From positions 124,001-188,000 of the forward strand of contig NZ_CP060707.1 in assembly GCF_003048675.2 (NCBI RefSeq): a stretch of 64,000 bases of DNA, given 5' to 3'. The stretch is from Campylobacter concisus. Its GTDB lineage: Bacteria > Campylobacterota > Campylobacteria > Campylobacterales > Campylobacteraceae. The translations under genes were made by a program, and so were the position numbers. The notes beneath the pieces are model-generated. The model was not told the origin of the DNA, did not search any database, and saw only the letters and a program-made list of their open reading frames with translations. This document shows positions 54,045 to 62,618 of the stretch, piece after piece; positions within the stretch are counted from its first letter, which is position 1; every line of letters begins with the position of its first letter.

Positions 54045-54066
54045 TTTTGTAATCTTAATTACAAAA
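54045..54066 (-). promoter_or_regulatory. CmeR-type operator upstream of cmeABC
   Basis: TTTTGTAAT-CTTA-ATTACAAAA is a perfect 9-base inverted repeat in the gap between cmeR and cmeA. Its core TGTAATCTTAATTACA has the same half-sites and 16-base spacing as the CmeR box I recall from C. jejuni (TGTAAT-N4-ATTACA). Binding by the adjacent TetR regulator is the likely function. Confidence 0.75.
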
Positions 54067-54111
54067 TTTTAAATGCCATGAATATAACCAAAAATAAATT
54101 AAAAGTCAATT

Positions 54112-54738
54112 TTATCTTTTAACAATCCCATTTAAAAATAGCTCAACACACAAGGCAACGTGCTCTTCACGCTCTTTTTTGCTTAGTTTTGGCTCCTCGT
54201 CTAATATGAGGGCGTTGTAGTAATGTGACCCCTTTACATTTTCTATAAAGCATTTTGCAGCAAATTTGGCTGGAAATTTTGGATTAAGCTGGGCTTTTAT
54301 CTCATCTCTTTCAAAGAAATTTATAAGCACAAGGTCGATCCTATTTAAAATTTGATCCAAAAATACCCTGCCAAGCTTGCCACCATTTTTAGAGCTCTCG
54401 CTTATCATAGTCCTGCTAAGCAAGACGCTTTTTTTGGTGCAGACGATGGAGAAGATGATGGTTGCAAATTTGGTTAAAAACTCCTCCAAGCTATGAGAAA
54501 TTTTAAGATCTATCCTCTCATCGACCTCTTTTATAAGCGCATCTATCTCTTGCTCGATGATCGCTTGAAAAAGCCCCTCCTTGCTCTCAAAAAAAGTGTA
54601 AATACTAGCAAGCGAGCCGCCACTTATCGCCACGATATCGCTAAGGCTTGTCTTTTCGTAGCCATTTTTTAAAAATAGCTCAAGCGCTGTTTTTACGATG
54701 AGTTCGTATCGTTTTTTGCCTTTTTCTGAGATCGCCAT
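54112..54738 (-). CDS. cmeR: TetR-family repressor CmeR
   Basis: About 208 residues. The ATG at 54736-54738 (MAISEKGKKRYELI) has GGAAGTG upstream; a GTG four codons earlier is possible. The N-terminal helix-turn-helix covers about residues 8-55 (TALELFLKNGYEKTSLSDIV and FFESKEGLFQAII). The C-terminal part is the helical ligand-binding/dimerisation domain. The position, directly upstream of cmeA with a CmeR-like operator between, supports it as the local repressor of the pump. It follows ccoG on the same strand. Confidence 0.88.
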   Translation of the reverse strand: MAISEKGKKRYELIVKTALELFLKNGYEKTSLSDIVAISGGSLASIYTFFESKEGLFQAIIEQEIDALIKEVDERIDLKISHSLEEFLTKFATIIFSIVCTKKSVLLSRTMISESSKNGGKLGRVFLDQILNRIDLVLINFFERDEIKAQLNPKFPAKFAAKCFIENVKGSHYYNALILDEEPKLSKKEREEHVALCVELFLNGIVKR

Positions 54739-54768
54739 TTCACTTCCCACTAAATTTTTGCCATTTTA

Positions 54769-56094
54769 TCATCTTTTAGGATAGATAAAGGTGCTAGCCC
54801 TTTGCACGCTGATAGTTGGCTCGTCAGTGGCGTAAGCTCTTATATTTATATGTTTTAAAAGATCTTTTTCGCTCGTGTTTTCATTTTTTGATTTTAGCGT
54901 GACGATGACCTTTTGCTTTGCGCCAGCTTTTAGCGTGATCGGCTTGCTTGGGCGAGAAATTTCTATACTTTTATCATCTATCTCAAAGAAAAATGTATGC
55001 TCTTTATTTTGGGTATTTTGTACCAAAAAGACGTATGAGTTTTCGACTTCACCTTGCCCTAAAACCTTGTAAAGCTCGCTGGTTCTATTTATATTTAAAA
55101 GCATGCTCTCTTTTTTGCCGCTCATCAGCGCTGCAGCTACTAAAGTAGCGCACAAAATGACTAGATAGGCAACCGTTCTAAATCTAAAAATTTTCACCTT
55201 TTTATTTTCATTTTGAGAATTTATACTTCTCCACTCGATGAGTGAGCTCTCGTTAAAATGTCCCATCACTTTAGCGCACGCATCGCTACATTCAAGGCAG
55301 TTTATGCACTCAAGCTGCATGCCTTTTCTTATATCTATATGTGTTGGGCATATCCTCACACAGGCTTCGCAGCCAGTGCAAAGTGCGCCATCTTCTTTTG
55401 GCTTTTTAAATTTCTCCCGGCCCTCATATATGACGCCGCCTCGTTTTTGATTATAAATAACTTGTATCGTGTCGCTATCAAACATAACTGACTGCACCCT
55501 CGCATACGGGCAGACATAGACGCAGAAATTCTCTTTTAAAATGACCACATCATAGACTAGCCAAGCTGCTATACCAAGCCAAAATGCAAGTAAAATTTTA
55601 TGCTCCGCGGGGTCACTTATATAGGCTAAAAACTCAAATGGCGGCACAAAAAACCACATGAAATTTGCAGCTATGATAAGAGCCAAAACAGACCAAATTC
55701 CAACTGCTATTGCACGTTTTAAAATTTGACCTTGTGGCTCATTTTGTTTGTTTTGGATATTTTTTCTGATCTTTAAAATTTTAGTTTGCAAAAGGTCACG
55801 AAAGAGCGTTCTAAAAATGGTCTGCGGACAGCTCCAACCGCACCAAACTCGCCCTGCAAGCGTCGTTAGGAAAAATATGCTTAAAAACAAAGTGATAAAC
55901 AAAAATGGCATCAAATATAGCTCTTGCATATCAAATTTTGTAAAAAATAGATCGACCCTGCTCTTATCAAAGCTCAGCAAAAATAGCTGCGCGTCGTTTA
56001 TCCTAATAAATGGCAAAATAAATACAAATAACGTGATACAGGCGAAAAAAATGTAACGCCTCTTGGCGTAGCTAAAGTGAATGTCCTTTGACAT
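54769..56094 (-). CDS. ccoG: Cytochrome c oxidase accessory protein CcoG (FixG/RdxA family)
   Basis: A 441-residue membrane ferredoxin. Five hydrophobic helices lie in the first about 200 residues, with WCGWSCPQTIFRTLFRD after helix 2 and NFCVYVCPYARVQSVMFD before the ferredoxin domain. Two [4Fe-4S] motifs, CTGCEACVRICPTHIDI and CINCLECSDAC, lie at about residues 237-275. A further membrane helix and a C-terminal periplasmic Ig-like domain follow. It reduces copper for cbb3 oxidase assembly in other bacteria. It is divergent from the flavoprotein gene. Confidence 0.93.
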   Translation of the reverse strand: MSKDIHFSYAKRRYIFFACITLFVFILPFIRINDAQLFLLSFDKSRVDLFFTKFDMQELYLMPFLFITLFLSIFFLTTLAGRVWCGWSCPQTIFRTLFRDLLQTKILKIRKNIQNKQNEPQGQILKRAIAVGIWSVLALIIAANFMWFFVPPFEFLAYISDPAEHKILLAFWLGIAAWLVYDVVILKENFCVYVCPYARVQSVMFDSDTIQVIYNQKRGGVIYEGREKFKKPKEDGALCTGCEACVRICPTHIDIRKGMQLECINCLECSDACAKVMGHFNESSLIEWRSINSQNENKKVKIFRFRTVAYLVILCATLVAAALMSGKKESMLLNINRTSELYKVLGQGEVENSYVFLVQNTQNKEHTFFFEIDDKSIEISRPSKPITLKAGAKQKVIVTLKSKNENTSEKDLLKHINIRAYATDEPTISVQRASTFIYPKR

Positions 56095-56199
56095 GGTGAG
56101 CCTTTTTTTATTTTTTGTGATTATACATTAAAACCGCTTTAAACCCATTTTTGCCCCTTTTCTAAGGTATATTTTTACAAATTTATTAAAGGAGTGTGT

Positions 56200-57675
56200 A
56201 TGATTTCTAGGCGAAAATTTATAAAGACAAGTTTAGCAGCCACAACACTAGCTGCTTTAAATTTAGAGGCGTCAGCGAATGAGCCAAAATGGGATAAGGA
56301 ATTTGACGTACTTATCGTTGGTAGCGGACTTAGCGCAAATGTAGCTGGCATAGTTTTGGCTGAGGCTGGGCTAAAGGTAGCGCTGATTGAAAAAATGTCA
56401 AGACTTGGCGGTAACTCGGTCATTTCGCAACTTGACTTTGCCTGCGTTGGATCAGACGAGCAGATAGATGCTGGCATAAAAGACTCCATAGAACTTTTTG
56501 TCAAAGATCTAAACAAGGCTGGCAAGGGCTTTAACGACGTCGCACAATCTTTACGTATAGCTGAGAATTCGAAACGATCGTATGAATTTGTAAAGGCAAG
56601 AGGTGTTAAATTTGCTAGCAAACTAAAACATCTTGGCGGACATAGCGTAGCTAGAAGCTTAGAGACAGAGGGCGGTGGTGGAGCCTTTGTTCAGACTTTA
56701 AATTCGCACTTTGAAAGTAAAGGCGGGACAAGTCTTAAGCGCGTAAAGGCTGATGAGATTATATTTGACGAAAGTGGCAAGGTAGCAGGCTTAAAGGTGA
56801 GAGAAGAGTATAAATTTGATAAGAGCTTGGCTGATGATGACATGCAAAATACAACAGGTGATAGCAAATTTTACAAAGCAAATAAAGCTGTCATCTTTGC
56901 AAGCGGTGGATATTCGGCAGATAAGGAATTTAAAGCCGCTCAAAATCCAAGACTAGCCCTTGCTAAAACACCTTCAAGCCCAGGCGCAACAGCTGGAGCG
57001 CTAAAAACCATGCTAGCAGCTGGAGCAACGCCTATACAGCTAAGTCTTGGCAGGTACTCTTTTGGTATCCCAACAGAAGACCTAGTCTTTTCAATGATAG
57101 TTGATGGTAAAAACTCAAAAAGATTTATGAATGAAGATGGCGACAGGCAGGGCTTGTCAGATAAAATTTTAGAAAATATGCAAGATAACAGCTCAGATAA
57201 ATTTGCAGTGATAATCTTTGATGAGGTTGGTTTTGGAAGTAGCCACGATCCAAAAAGGCTAAACAAATTTGTAGAAGATGGAAAGATGAAGAAATTTCAA
57301 AATTTAGATGAGTTGGCAAAGGAATTTGGGCTAAATTTAGAGGTTTTAAACAGCGAGATCAAGCGATATAATGAAAATATAGAGAAAAAAGACGATAGTG
57401 ACTTTAAAAAGGACCTTAGCAAGGTAAATCCTATCTTGAAAGCTCCGTTTTACGGCATGCTAGCGGCTCCTGGCATAAGCTACACGCCAGGTGGAGTAAG
57501 GGTTAGTTTAAATTTTGAAGTGCTAGGCTTAAAAGATAATATGCCTATTAAAAATTTATATGCCATAGGCGAAGCAACAGGCGGAATTCACGGCTATGCA
57601 AGGCTAACAAGCTGCTCTACACCAGACTGCATTAGTTCTGGTTTGATAGCTGCTGAGCATATTTTGAAAGCTTAA
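56200..57675 (+). CDS. Tat-exported FAD-binding flavoprotein (fumarate reductase/flavocytochrome c-like)
   Basis: About 491 residues. The ATG at 56200 lies 5 bases after AAAGGAG; an in-frame GTG two codons upstream is overlapped by that site. The start MISRRKFIKTSLAATTLAAL is a twin-arginine signal. FAD binding is shown by DVLIVGSGLSANVAGIVLAE and LIEKMSRLGGNS. The C-terminal ATGGIHGYARLTSCSTPDCI matches the flavin-binding end of fumarate/urocanate reductase-type proteins. There is no CxxCH haem motif, so electrons must come from a separate partner. Catalytic Arg/His positions were not assigned. Periplasmic reductase; substrate unknown. Confidence 0.87.
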   Translation: MISRRKFIKTSLAATTLAALNLEASANEPKWDKEFDVLIVGSGLSANVAGIVLAEAGLKVALIEKMSRLGGNSVISQLDFACVGSDEQIDAGIKDSIELFVKDLNKAGKGFNDVAQSLRIAENSKRSYEFVKARGVKFASKLKHLGGHSVARSLETEGGGGAFVQTLNSHFESKGGTSLKRVKADEIIFDESGKVAGLKVREEYKFDKSLADDDMQNTTGDSKFYKANKAVIFASGGYSADKEFKAAQNPRLALAKTPSSPGATAGALKTMLAAGATPIQLSLGRYSFGIPTEDLVFSMIVDGKNSKRFMNEDGDRQGLSDKILENMQDNSSDKFAVIIFDEVGFGSSHDPKRLNKFVEDGKMKKFQNLDELAKEFGLNLEVLNSEIKRYNENIEKKDDSDFKKDLSKVNPILKAPFYGMLAAPGISYTPGGVRVSLNFEVLGLKDNMPIKNLYAIGEATGGIHGYARLTSCSTPDCISSGLIAAEHILKA

Positions 57676-57733
57676 ATTTATGAAAGTTAAACTATACTCA
57701 CGGCTTATTTTAATCTGAAAGGTGGTGAGGACG

Positions 57734-57946
57734 TTGCCTGGTATTAAGGTACATCCTAACGAGTCATTTGACGAGGGTTACAGAAAGTTTAAAAAACAAA
57801 CTGACCGTAACTTAGTCGTAACTGAAGCAAGAGCTAGACGCTTCTTTGAGCCTAAAACTGAGATCCGCAAGAAACAAAAAATTGCAGCTCGCAAGAAAAT
57901 GCTTAAACGTCTTTATATGCTTAGACGCTACGAGTCAAGACTCTAA
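57734..57946 (+). CDS. rpsU: 30S ribosomal protein S21
   Basis: The 70-residue bS21, highly basic with [20 protein letters not shown] at the N-terminus and the [20 protein letters not shown] tail. The start is TTG at 57734, since PGIKV is the known beginning after the initiator; in-frame GTG codons at 57722 and 57725 would add residues not in the family and overlap the AAAGGTGGTGAGG ribosome-binding region. It stands alone, with its own terminator. Confidence 0.95.
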   Translation: MPGIKVHPNESFDEGYRKFKKQTDRNLVVTEARARRFFEPKTEIRKKQKIAARKKMLKRLYMLRRYESRL

Positions 57947-57953
57947 AACCAAG

Positions 57954-57980
57954 ACAAAGGGAGCTTTGCTCTCTTTGTTT
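57954..57980 (+). terminator. rpsU terminator
   Basis: ACAAAGGGAGC-TTT-GCTCTCTTTGT is an 11-base stem (one G-T pair) with a 3-base loop, followed by TT and a T-rich stretch. It begins 8 bases after the rpsU stop. It is a strong intrinsic terminator candidate. Confidence 0.85.
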
Positions 57981-58049
57981 AACTCTTCTTTTAGCCTTAT
58001 TTTTTTATAATCAAAGCAATTTTTTTATTTTATTTTAAACGGAAATCCG

Positions 58050-58682
58050 ATGCAAAAGCTAGCTGTAAATGAAGCTGCAGAAATTTTAGGCATAACAAAA
58101 GAAGCAGTCTATAATAGAATCCGCCGAGGCTCGTTGAAAACGCTCATTGAAAATGGCACAAAATTTGTCATCCTTGACGAGGAACCAAGTAGCGAAAAAC
58201 CCGCAAAAACCGCTTCAAAAAGCACAAAAACTAAATCCCAAAACGACGAGTTTGTAAGTTATTTGCTAAATGAGCTAAATGAGCTTAAGAGCTTAAATTT
58301 AAATTTGCAAGCCGATAAAGATAGGCTTTTTAAAGAAAAAGAGCAGATGCTCATCGAGCGCAAAAATGAAATTTTGCAAATTTACAAGGATAGAGACGAG
58401 AAGCTCATGCAGTTTCTAAACGCCATGCAAAGGCCTCTTTTAGCACCTAAAAATGAAAGTGCCACAAGCGAAGTGGCGATAGATGCGCAGATAGAAGACG
58501 AGTCAAAATGGATAAATTTAAGCGAATATCTAAAGGAGTTAAATTTAAAACCAAAAGCGACAAAAAAGATCAGTGAAAAGATAATAAAAGCGATACATCA
58601 CTCCAAATTTATCAAATTTAAACGCGGCGTGATACTTGTTAGAAGACATAAAAATTTAAAAGAGTTGATAGGAGAGATATGA
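58050..58682 (+). CDS. DNA-binding protein with N-terminal HTH and coiled coil
   Basis: A 210-residue protein. Residues 1-45 form a MerR/excisionase-type winged helix: LAVNEAAEILGITKEAVYNR, then RRGSLKTLIENGTKFVILDE. A Ser/Thr/Lys-rich linker (about 48-66) follows, then a coiled coil (about 70-130, ELNELKSLNLNLQADKDRLF). The C-terminal about 70 residues have a repeat-like helix and a basic wing (KFIKFKRGVILVRRHKNLKE). The stop overlaps the UPF0323 start (ATGA), so it leads that operon. It could be a regulator or a chromosome-associated protein; no target is visible. Confidence 0.75.
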   Translation: MQKLAVNEAAEILGITKEAVYNRIRRGSLKTLIENGTKFVILDEEPSSEKPAKTASKSTKTKSQNDEFVSYLLNELNELKSLNLNLQADKDRLFKEKEQMLIERKNEILQIYKDRDEKLMQFLNAMQRPLLAPKNESATSEVAIDAQIEDESKWINLSEYLKELNLKPKATKKISEKIIKAIHHSKFIKFKRGVILVRRHKNLKELIGEI

Positions 58683-59368
58683 AACACATCAAAAAAATAG
58701 CAACTTATGCTGCGGTTGGGGGATTTGGTGCCATTATCATGGCTGGACTTGCTGGTTGTGGGAGCGACGATGGCGGCAATGAAAACGCACTAAACGAAGT
58801 TGCGCAAAAAAACGGCGCCTTTGTAATCATCGAAGAGAGCGCACCTGGCGTTTATAAAATTTTAGAAGAGTATCCAAGCACTGAAACGAGGGTCGTTTTA
58901 AAAGATATAAACGGCACAGAGCGCGTGCTAAGTAAAGATGAGATCGATAAGCTTCTAGCGCAAGCAAACGCAAAGATCGACAATAACACTTCAAATTTGA
59001 CAAGAACTAGCGACGCACAGCTAAGTAGCGGCGGGCTAAGCCTTGGCGAGACGATCCTTGCCTCAGCAGCTGGCGCGATACTTGGTAGCTGGATAGGCAG
59101 TAAGCTCTTTGGCAACCAAAATTTCCAAGCAAATCGCCAAAGCACATATAAAAATCCAAGTGCCTATACAAGAAGTGTGGATAGTTTTAACAAGCAAAAA
59201 GCGGCAAATTCTGCTGCAAGAAGTAGTGGTGGCAAGAGTGGATTTTTCGGTGGTGGCTCAAAGTCAGGCTCTAGCTCATCAAGCTTTGGAGGCTGAAAAT
59301 GATAAATTTAAAAAAGATAGAACCATTAAACAACGAATTTATGGAAAAAATCGGCTTTGCATGGCATA
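58673..59368 (+). repeat. Tandem duplication unit, copy 1 (UPF0323 gene plus start of gspS-like gene)
   Basis: This unit starts at 'agagatatgaaacac' and ends at 'gcatggcata', matching 59372-60073. It contains the whole first lipoprotein gene and the first 23 codons of the next gene. Offsets are 699 at the start and 705 at the end. The copies are nearly identical at both ends and diverged in the middle. Confidence 0.85.
58679..59296 (+). CDS. UPF0323 family lipoprotein, copy 1
   Basis: A 205-residue lipoprotein. The signal peptide (MKHIKKIATYAAVGGFGAII) ends with lipobox GLAGC. The conserved part covers NEVAQKNGAFVIIEESAPGV and YPSTETRVVLKDINGTERVL. A Gly/Ala segment GETILASAAGAILGSWIGSK follows, probably membrane-associated or glycine-zipper-like, and a low-complexity Ser/Gly/Lys tail ends in FGG. 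The same family lies next to a GspS-like gene in C. jejuni. It is a tandem paralogue of 59378; they differ mainly between residues about 83-105 and in the tail. Function unknown. Confidence 0.85.
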   Translation: MKHIKKIATYAAVGGFGAIIMAGLAGCGSDDGGNENALNEVAQKNGAFVIIEESAPGVYKILEEYPSTETRVVLKDINGTERVLSKDEIDKLLAQANAKIDNNTSNLTRTSDAQLSSGGLSLGETILASAAGAILGSWIGSKLFGNQNFQANRQSTYKNPSAYTRSVDSFNKQKAANSAARSSGGKSGFFGGGSKSGSSSSSFGG

Positions 59369-59391
59369 TAAAGAGATATGAAACACATTAA
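59299..59391 (+). pseudogene. Truncated start of the GspS-like gene left by tandem duplication
   Basis: This 30-codon frame begins MINLKKIEPLNNEFMEKIGF, the same as the intact gene at 60004. After AWH it runs into the second lipoprotein gene's leader (IKRYETH) and stops. It overlaps the start of copy 2 of the lipoprotein gene. It is the junction scar of the duplication, not a functional gene. Confidence 0.85.
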
Positions 59392-60073
59392 AAAGATAGC
59401 AACTTATGCTGCGGTTGGAGGATTTGGTGCCATTATCATGGCTGGACTTGCTGGTTGCGGAAGCGACGATGGCGGCAATGAAAACGCACTAAACGAAGTT
59501 GCGCAAAAAAACGGCGCCTTTGTCATCATCGAAGAGAGCGCGCCTGGCGTTTATAAAATTTTAGAAGAGTATCCAAGCACTGAAACTAGGGTCGTTTTAA
59601 AAGATATAAACGGCACCGAGCGCGTGCTAGGCTATGACGAGATAGAAGATCTACTAACTCGTGAAAGTGATACAGAAGATAGCAATACGTTAAATTCAAC
59701 AAAAGAGAGCGACGCACAGCTAAGTAGCGGTGGTCTAAGCCTTGGCGAGACGATACTATCCTCAGCAGCCGGCGCGATACTTGGTAGTTGGATAGGCAGT
59801 AAGCTTATTGGTAACTTAACCTATCAAGCAGTTCGTCAAGCAAGTAGTTATGCTCATCAGAGCGTTTATTCAAGAAGTTCTGAAAGTTATAGCAAGAGTA
59901 AGAGAAGGTATAGAACCTCAAGCGATAGCTCAACTAAAAGCAGTGGCAGAAGCGGGTTCTTTAGTGGTGGCAAAAAATCACATTTACACTTTGGAGGATA
60001 AAAATGATAAATTTAAAAAAGATAGAACCATTAAACAACGAATTTATGGAGAAAATAGGCTTTGCATGGCATA
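59372..60073 (+). repeat. Tandem duplication unit, copy 2
   Basis: This is the counterpart of 58673-59368. Here the repeat runs on into the complete GspS-like gene. Confidence 0.85.
59378..60001 (+). CDS. UPF0323 family lipoprotein, copy 2
   Basis: A 207-residue paralogue of the preceding lipoprotein: the first 81 residues are the same by eye (lipobox GLAGC, then GSDDGGNENALNEVAQKNGA). It diverges at LGYDEIEDLLTRESDTEDSN, is conserved again at AQLSSGGLSLGETILSSAAG, and the tail is different and Ser/Arg/Tyr rich (YSRSSESYSKSKRRYRTSSD). It overlaps the remnant of the gspS start and lies two bases before the intact gspS-like gene. This is probably the copy in the ancestral position relative to gspS. 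Confidence 0.85.
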   Translation: MKHIKKIATYAAVGGFGAIIMAGLAGCGSDDGGNENALNEVAQKNGAFVIIEESAPGVYKILEEYPSTETRVVLKDINGTERVLGYDEIEDLLTRESDTEDSNTLNSTKESDAQLSSGGLSLGETILSSAAGAILGSWIGSKLIGNLTYQAVRQASSYAHQSVYSRSSESYSKSKRRYRTSSDSSTKSSGRSGFFSGGKKSHLHFGG

Positions 60074-61185
60074 CAGATAACGACAACAGCTCGTATATCG
60101 CAGATGAGATCGTGCAAGTAAGCGAAAAAGAGGCAAATGCCTACTACGAGGCGGCAAACGAGCTATATGATATGTATGTAAATGCCGCTCAACACGTGAT
60201 CGACAACAACCTTTTTCACGAGATAGGCATACCATTTAACCTTGTTGATATCATAAAAAATAGCTGGGAAAATGACGTTCATTGGCACCTTTATGGCAGG
60301 TTTGACCTGGCGGGCGGGCTTGATGGTAAGCCTATAAAGCTCATTGAGTTTAACGCCGACACGCCAACGGCAGTTTTTGAGACGGCGATCATCCAGTGGG
60401 CGATGCTAAAGCTAAATCACATGGACGAAGCGGCCCAGTTTAACGACCTTTACGAGTCGCTAAAGCAAAATTTCAAACGCCTTATCACGCTTGGCGACGA
60501 GGATGCTGACTTTGACGAGCTTTACGAGGGCTGGGGGATACTCTTTAGCAGCATCGCTGGCAGTATCGAGGACGAGCAGACCGTAAAACTACTGCAATAC
60601 ATCGCAAAAGAGGCTGGCTTTGAAACAGACTTTGCCTACGTTGATGAGGTCGTTTTTAACGATGATGAGGGCATTTTTAAAGGCGATGCAAATTTCGAGT
60701 ACTGGTTTAAGCTTGTCCCTTGGGAGAGCATAGCGATCGATGAGGGCGAGCTGGCTCTGATACTTTCAAACATCATCAAAAACCAAAAAGCTATCATCAT
60801 AAATCCAGCCTACACGCTACTTTTCCAAAGCAAAGGAATTTTAAAAATCCTTTGGGATCTATATCCTAATCACCCGCTCTTGCTTGAGACCTCAAATGAG
60901 CCACTAAAAGGCAAAAAATATGTGAAAAAGCCAGTATTTGGCAGAGAAGGTGCAAACGTCTCGATATACGATGAAAACGGCGCACAAATAGCAAGCAATG
61001 ACGGCGAATACGACTCAAACAAAGCCATCTATCAAGAATTTTACGAGTTTAACCAAGATGAGAGAGGCGAGAGCTACCAAGCTGGCGTATTTTACGCTTA
61101 TGAAGCGTGCGCGCTTGGATATAGAAAGGGCGGTAAAATTTTAGATAACTACTCTAAATTTGTAGGACATTTCATTAAGGACTAA
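60004..61185 (+). CDS. Glutathionylspermidine synthase-like ATP-grasp protein
   Basis: A 393-residue protein of the GspS C-terminal-domain family, without the amidase half. Motifs are EFNADTPTAVFETAIIQWAM (about residues 118-137), WGILFSSIAGSIEDE, IKNQKAIIINPAYTLLFQSK and the ATP-grasp segment KKPVFGREGANVSIYDENG. Such proteins ligate an amine to a glutathione-like acid; the substrate here is unknown, and Campylobacter is not known to make trypanothione-type thiols. It lies between UPF0323 and a dehydrogenase gene with 2-base gaps, the order recalled from C. jejuni. A copy of its first 23 codons precedes copy 2 of the lipoprotein gene. Confidence 0.87.
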   Translation: MINLKKIEPLNNEFMEKIGFAWHTDNDNSSYIADEIVQVSEKEANAYYEAANELYDMYVNAAQHVIDNNLFHEIGIPFNLVDIIKNSWENDVHWHLYGRFDLAGGLDGKPIKLIEFNADTPTAVFETAIIQWAMLKLNHMDEAAQFNDLYESLKQNFKRLITLGDEDADFDELYEGWGILFSSIAGSIEDEQTVKLLQYIAKEAGFETDFAYVDEVVFNDDEGIFKGDANFEYWFKLVPWESIAIDEGELALILSNIIKNQKAIIINPAYTLLFQSKGILKILWDLYPNHPLLLETSNEPLKGKKYVKKPVFGREGANVSIYDENGAQIASNDGEYDSNKAIYQEFYEFNQDERGESYQAGVFYAYEACALGYRKGGKILDNYSKFVGHFIKD

Positions 61186-61187
61186 GG

Positions 61188-62117
61188 ATGAAGATCGTTT
61201 GTTTAGACGCGGCCACGCTTGGCGAAAACGTTGATCTTAGTGTTTTTAAGAAATTTGGCGAGTTTATTAGCTACCAAAAAACCAAAAGCGATGAGGTCGT
61301 GCCACGTCTAAAGGGCGTTGATATCGTCATCACAAACAAGGTCGTCATCGATAAAGCCGTGATGGATGCGCTAAATTTAAAGCTTATCTGCATAAGTGCA
61401 ACTGGCATGAATAACGTAGATCTTGAGCATGCAAAAGCTAAAAATATAGCTGTGAAAAACGTCGCTGGCTACTCTACTGCAAGCGTCGTGCAGCACACAT
61501 TTGCCTTGCTTTTTGAGCTAACAAACCGCATCAAATTTTATGATGAGTACGTAAAAAACGGCGAGTGGGTGAAGAGTGAAATTTTCACCTATCTTGGCGC
61601 AGATATCAGCGAGATCGCTGGCAAAGAATTTGGCATCATCGGACTTGGCGAGATAGGACGCGGCGTGGCAGCAGCAGCACGTGCATTTGGTGCAAAGGTA
61701 AGCTACTACTCGACAAGTGGAGCAAATAACAATAGTGAATTTAAGCAAAAAAGCTTAGACGAGCTACTAAGAAGCAGCGACATCATCAGCATCCACGCAC
61801 CACTAAATGAAAAAACTAGAAATTTACTGGGTACAAACGAGATAAATTTGCTAAAAGATGATGCGATAGTGCTAAATTTAGGACGTGGCGGCATAGTTGA
61901 TGAAGCTGCGATGGCAAGGGCGATAGATGAGAGAAATCTGCGTTTTGGCACCGACGTTTTAGAAAGTGAGCCAATGAGCGAAAATAGCCCATTTTTAAAT
62001 GTAAAAAACAAAGAAAATTTATTAATCACGCCGCACGTAGCATGGGGCAGTTTGGAGGCTAGAAAACGGCTGATCTCACTCATAGTTAAAAATATAGATG
62101 AATTTATAAAAGGATAG
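61188..62117 (+). CDS. D-isomer-specific 2-hydroxyacid dehydrogenase
   Basis: A 309-residue NAD-dependent dehydrogenase. The Rossmann motif GIIGLGEIGRGVAAAARAFG is at about residues 148-167; LLKDDAIVLNLGRGGIVDEA, DVLESEPM and the catalytic LLITPHVAWGS (His with the upstream Glu and Arg) complete the active site. It belongs to the hydroxypyruvate/glycerate dehydrogenase group; the true substrate is not determined. It sits in a run of closely spaced genes (2-3 bases) between the GspS-like gene and yajQ. Confidence 0.92.
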   Translation: MKIVCLDAATLGENVDLSVFKKFGEFISYQKTKSDEVVPRLKGVDIVITNKVVIDKAVMDALNLKLICISATGMNNVDLEHAKAKNIAVKNVAGYSTASVVQHTFALLFELTNRIKFYDEYVKNGEWVKSEIFTYLGADISEIAGKEFGIIGLGEIGRGVAAAARAFGAKVSYYSTSGANNNSEFKQKSLDELLRSSDIISIHAPLNEKTRNLLGTNEINLLKDDAIVLNLGRGGIVDEAAMARAIDERNLRFGTDVLESEPMSENSPFLNVKNKENLLITPHVAWGSLEARKRLISLIVKNIDEFIKG

Positions 62118-62120
62118 AAA

Positions 62121-62618
62121 ATGGCAACTGAACACAGCTTTGATATAAGCGCTGAAGTCGATATGATGGAGGTTAAAAACGCTCTTGAGACGGCTAAAAA
62201 AGAGATCGCAGCAAGGTATGATTTTAAGGGGCTTGCGGCTGAGGTAGAGCTAAATGAAAAAGAGAAATTTATCACGCTTCTTAGCTCAAGCGACAATAAG
62301 ATCGACGCGCTAAAAGACATCGTGATCTCAAAGCTCATCAAGCGTAACATCCCGCCAGTTGCTATCACAGAGACAAAAAGAGAGCCAGCTAGTGGCGGAA
62401 ATTTAAAAGCGACGCTAAAGTTAAACGACACGCTTGATAGTGAAAACTCAAAAAAGATCACCAAAGCGATCAAAGACTCAAAGATCAAGGTGAGCGCGCA
62501 GATCAGGGGCGAAGAGATCAGGGTGACAAGCAAAAGCATAGACGATCTGCAGGAGTGTATAAAGCTCGTTAGGGGGTTAAATCTAGAGCTCCCAATAAGC
62601 TTTAAAAACCTAAAATAA
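62121..62618 (+). CDS. yajQ: YajQ family nucleotide-binding protein (UPF0234)
   Basis: A 165-residue YajQ. The family pattern is clear: [49 protein letters not shown], the [20 protein letters not shown] segment, and the conserved end [13 protein letters not shown]. Members bind RNA or c-di-GMP in other bacteria. It is the last gene of the UPF0323-gspS-dehydrogenase-yajQ run. Firm family assignment; exact role unknown. Confidence 0.95.
   Translation: MATEHSFDISAEVDMMEVKNALETAKKEIAARYDFKGLAAEVELNEKEKFITLLSSSDNKIDALKDIVISKLIKRNIPPVAITETKREPASGGNLKATLKLNDTLDSENSKKITKAIKDSKIKVSAQIRGEEIRVTSKSIDDLQECIKLVRGLNLELPISFKNLK

Noticed and set aside
59109-59381. A 90-codon plus-strand frame across the UPF0323 tail and the gspS remnant
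   Set aside because: It is a shifted reading of the lipoprotein tail. The true structure is the duplication scar with remnant at 59299-59391.
61706-62539. A 277-codon minus-strand frame over the dehydrogenase and yajQ
   Set aside because: It lies antisense to two well-identified genes and has Ser/Phe-rich composition typical of an antisense reading of charged coding sequence.
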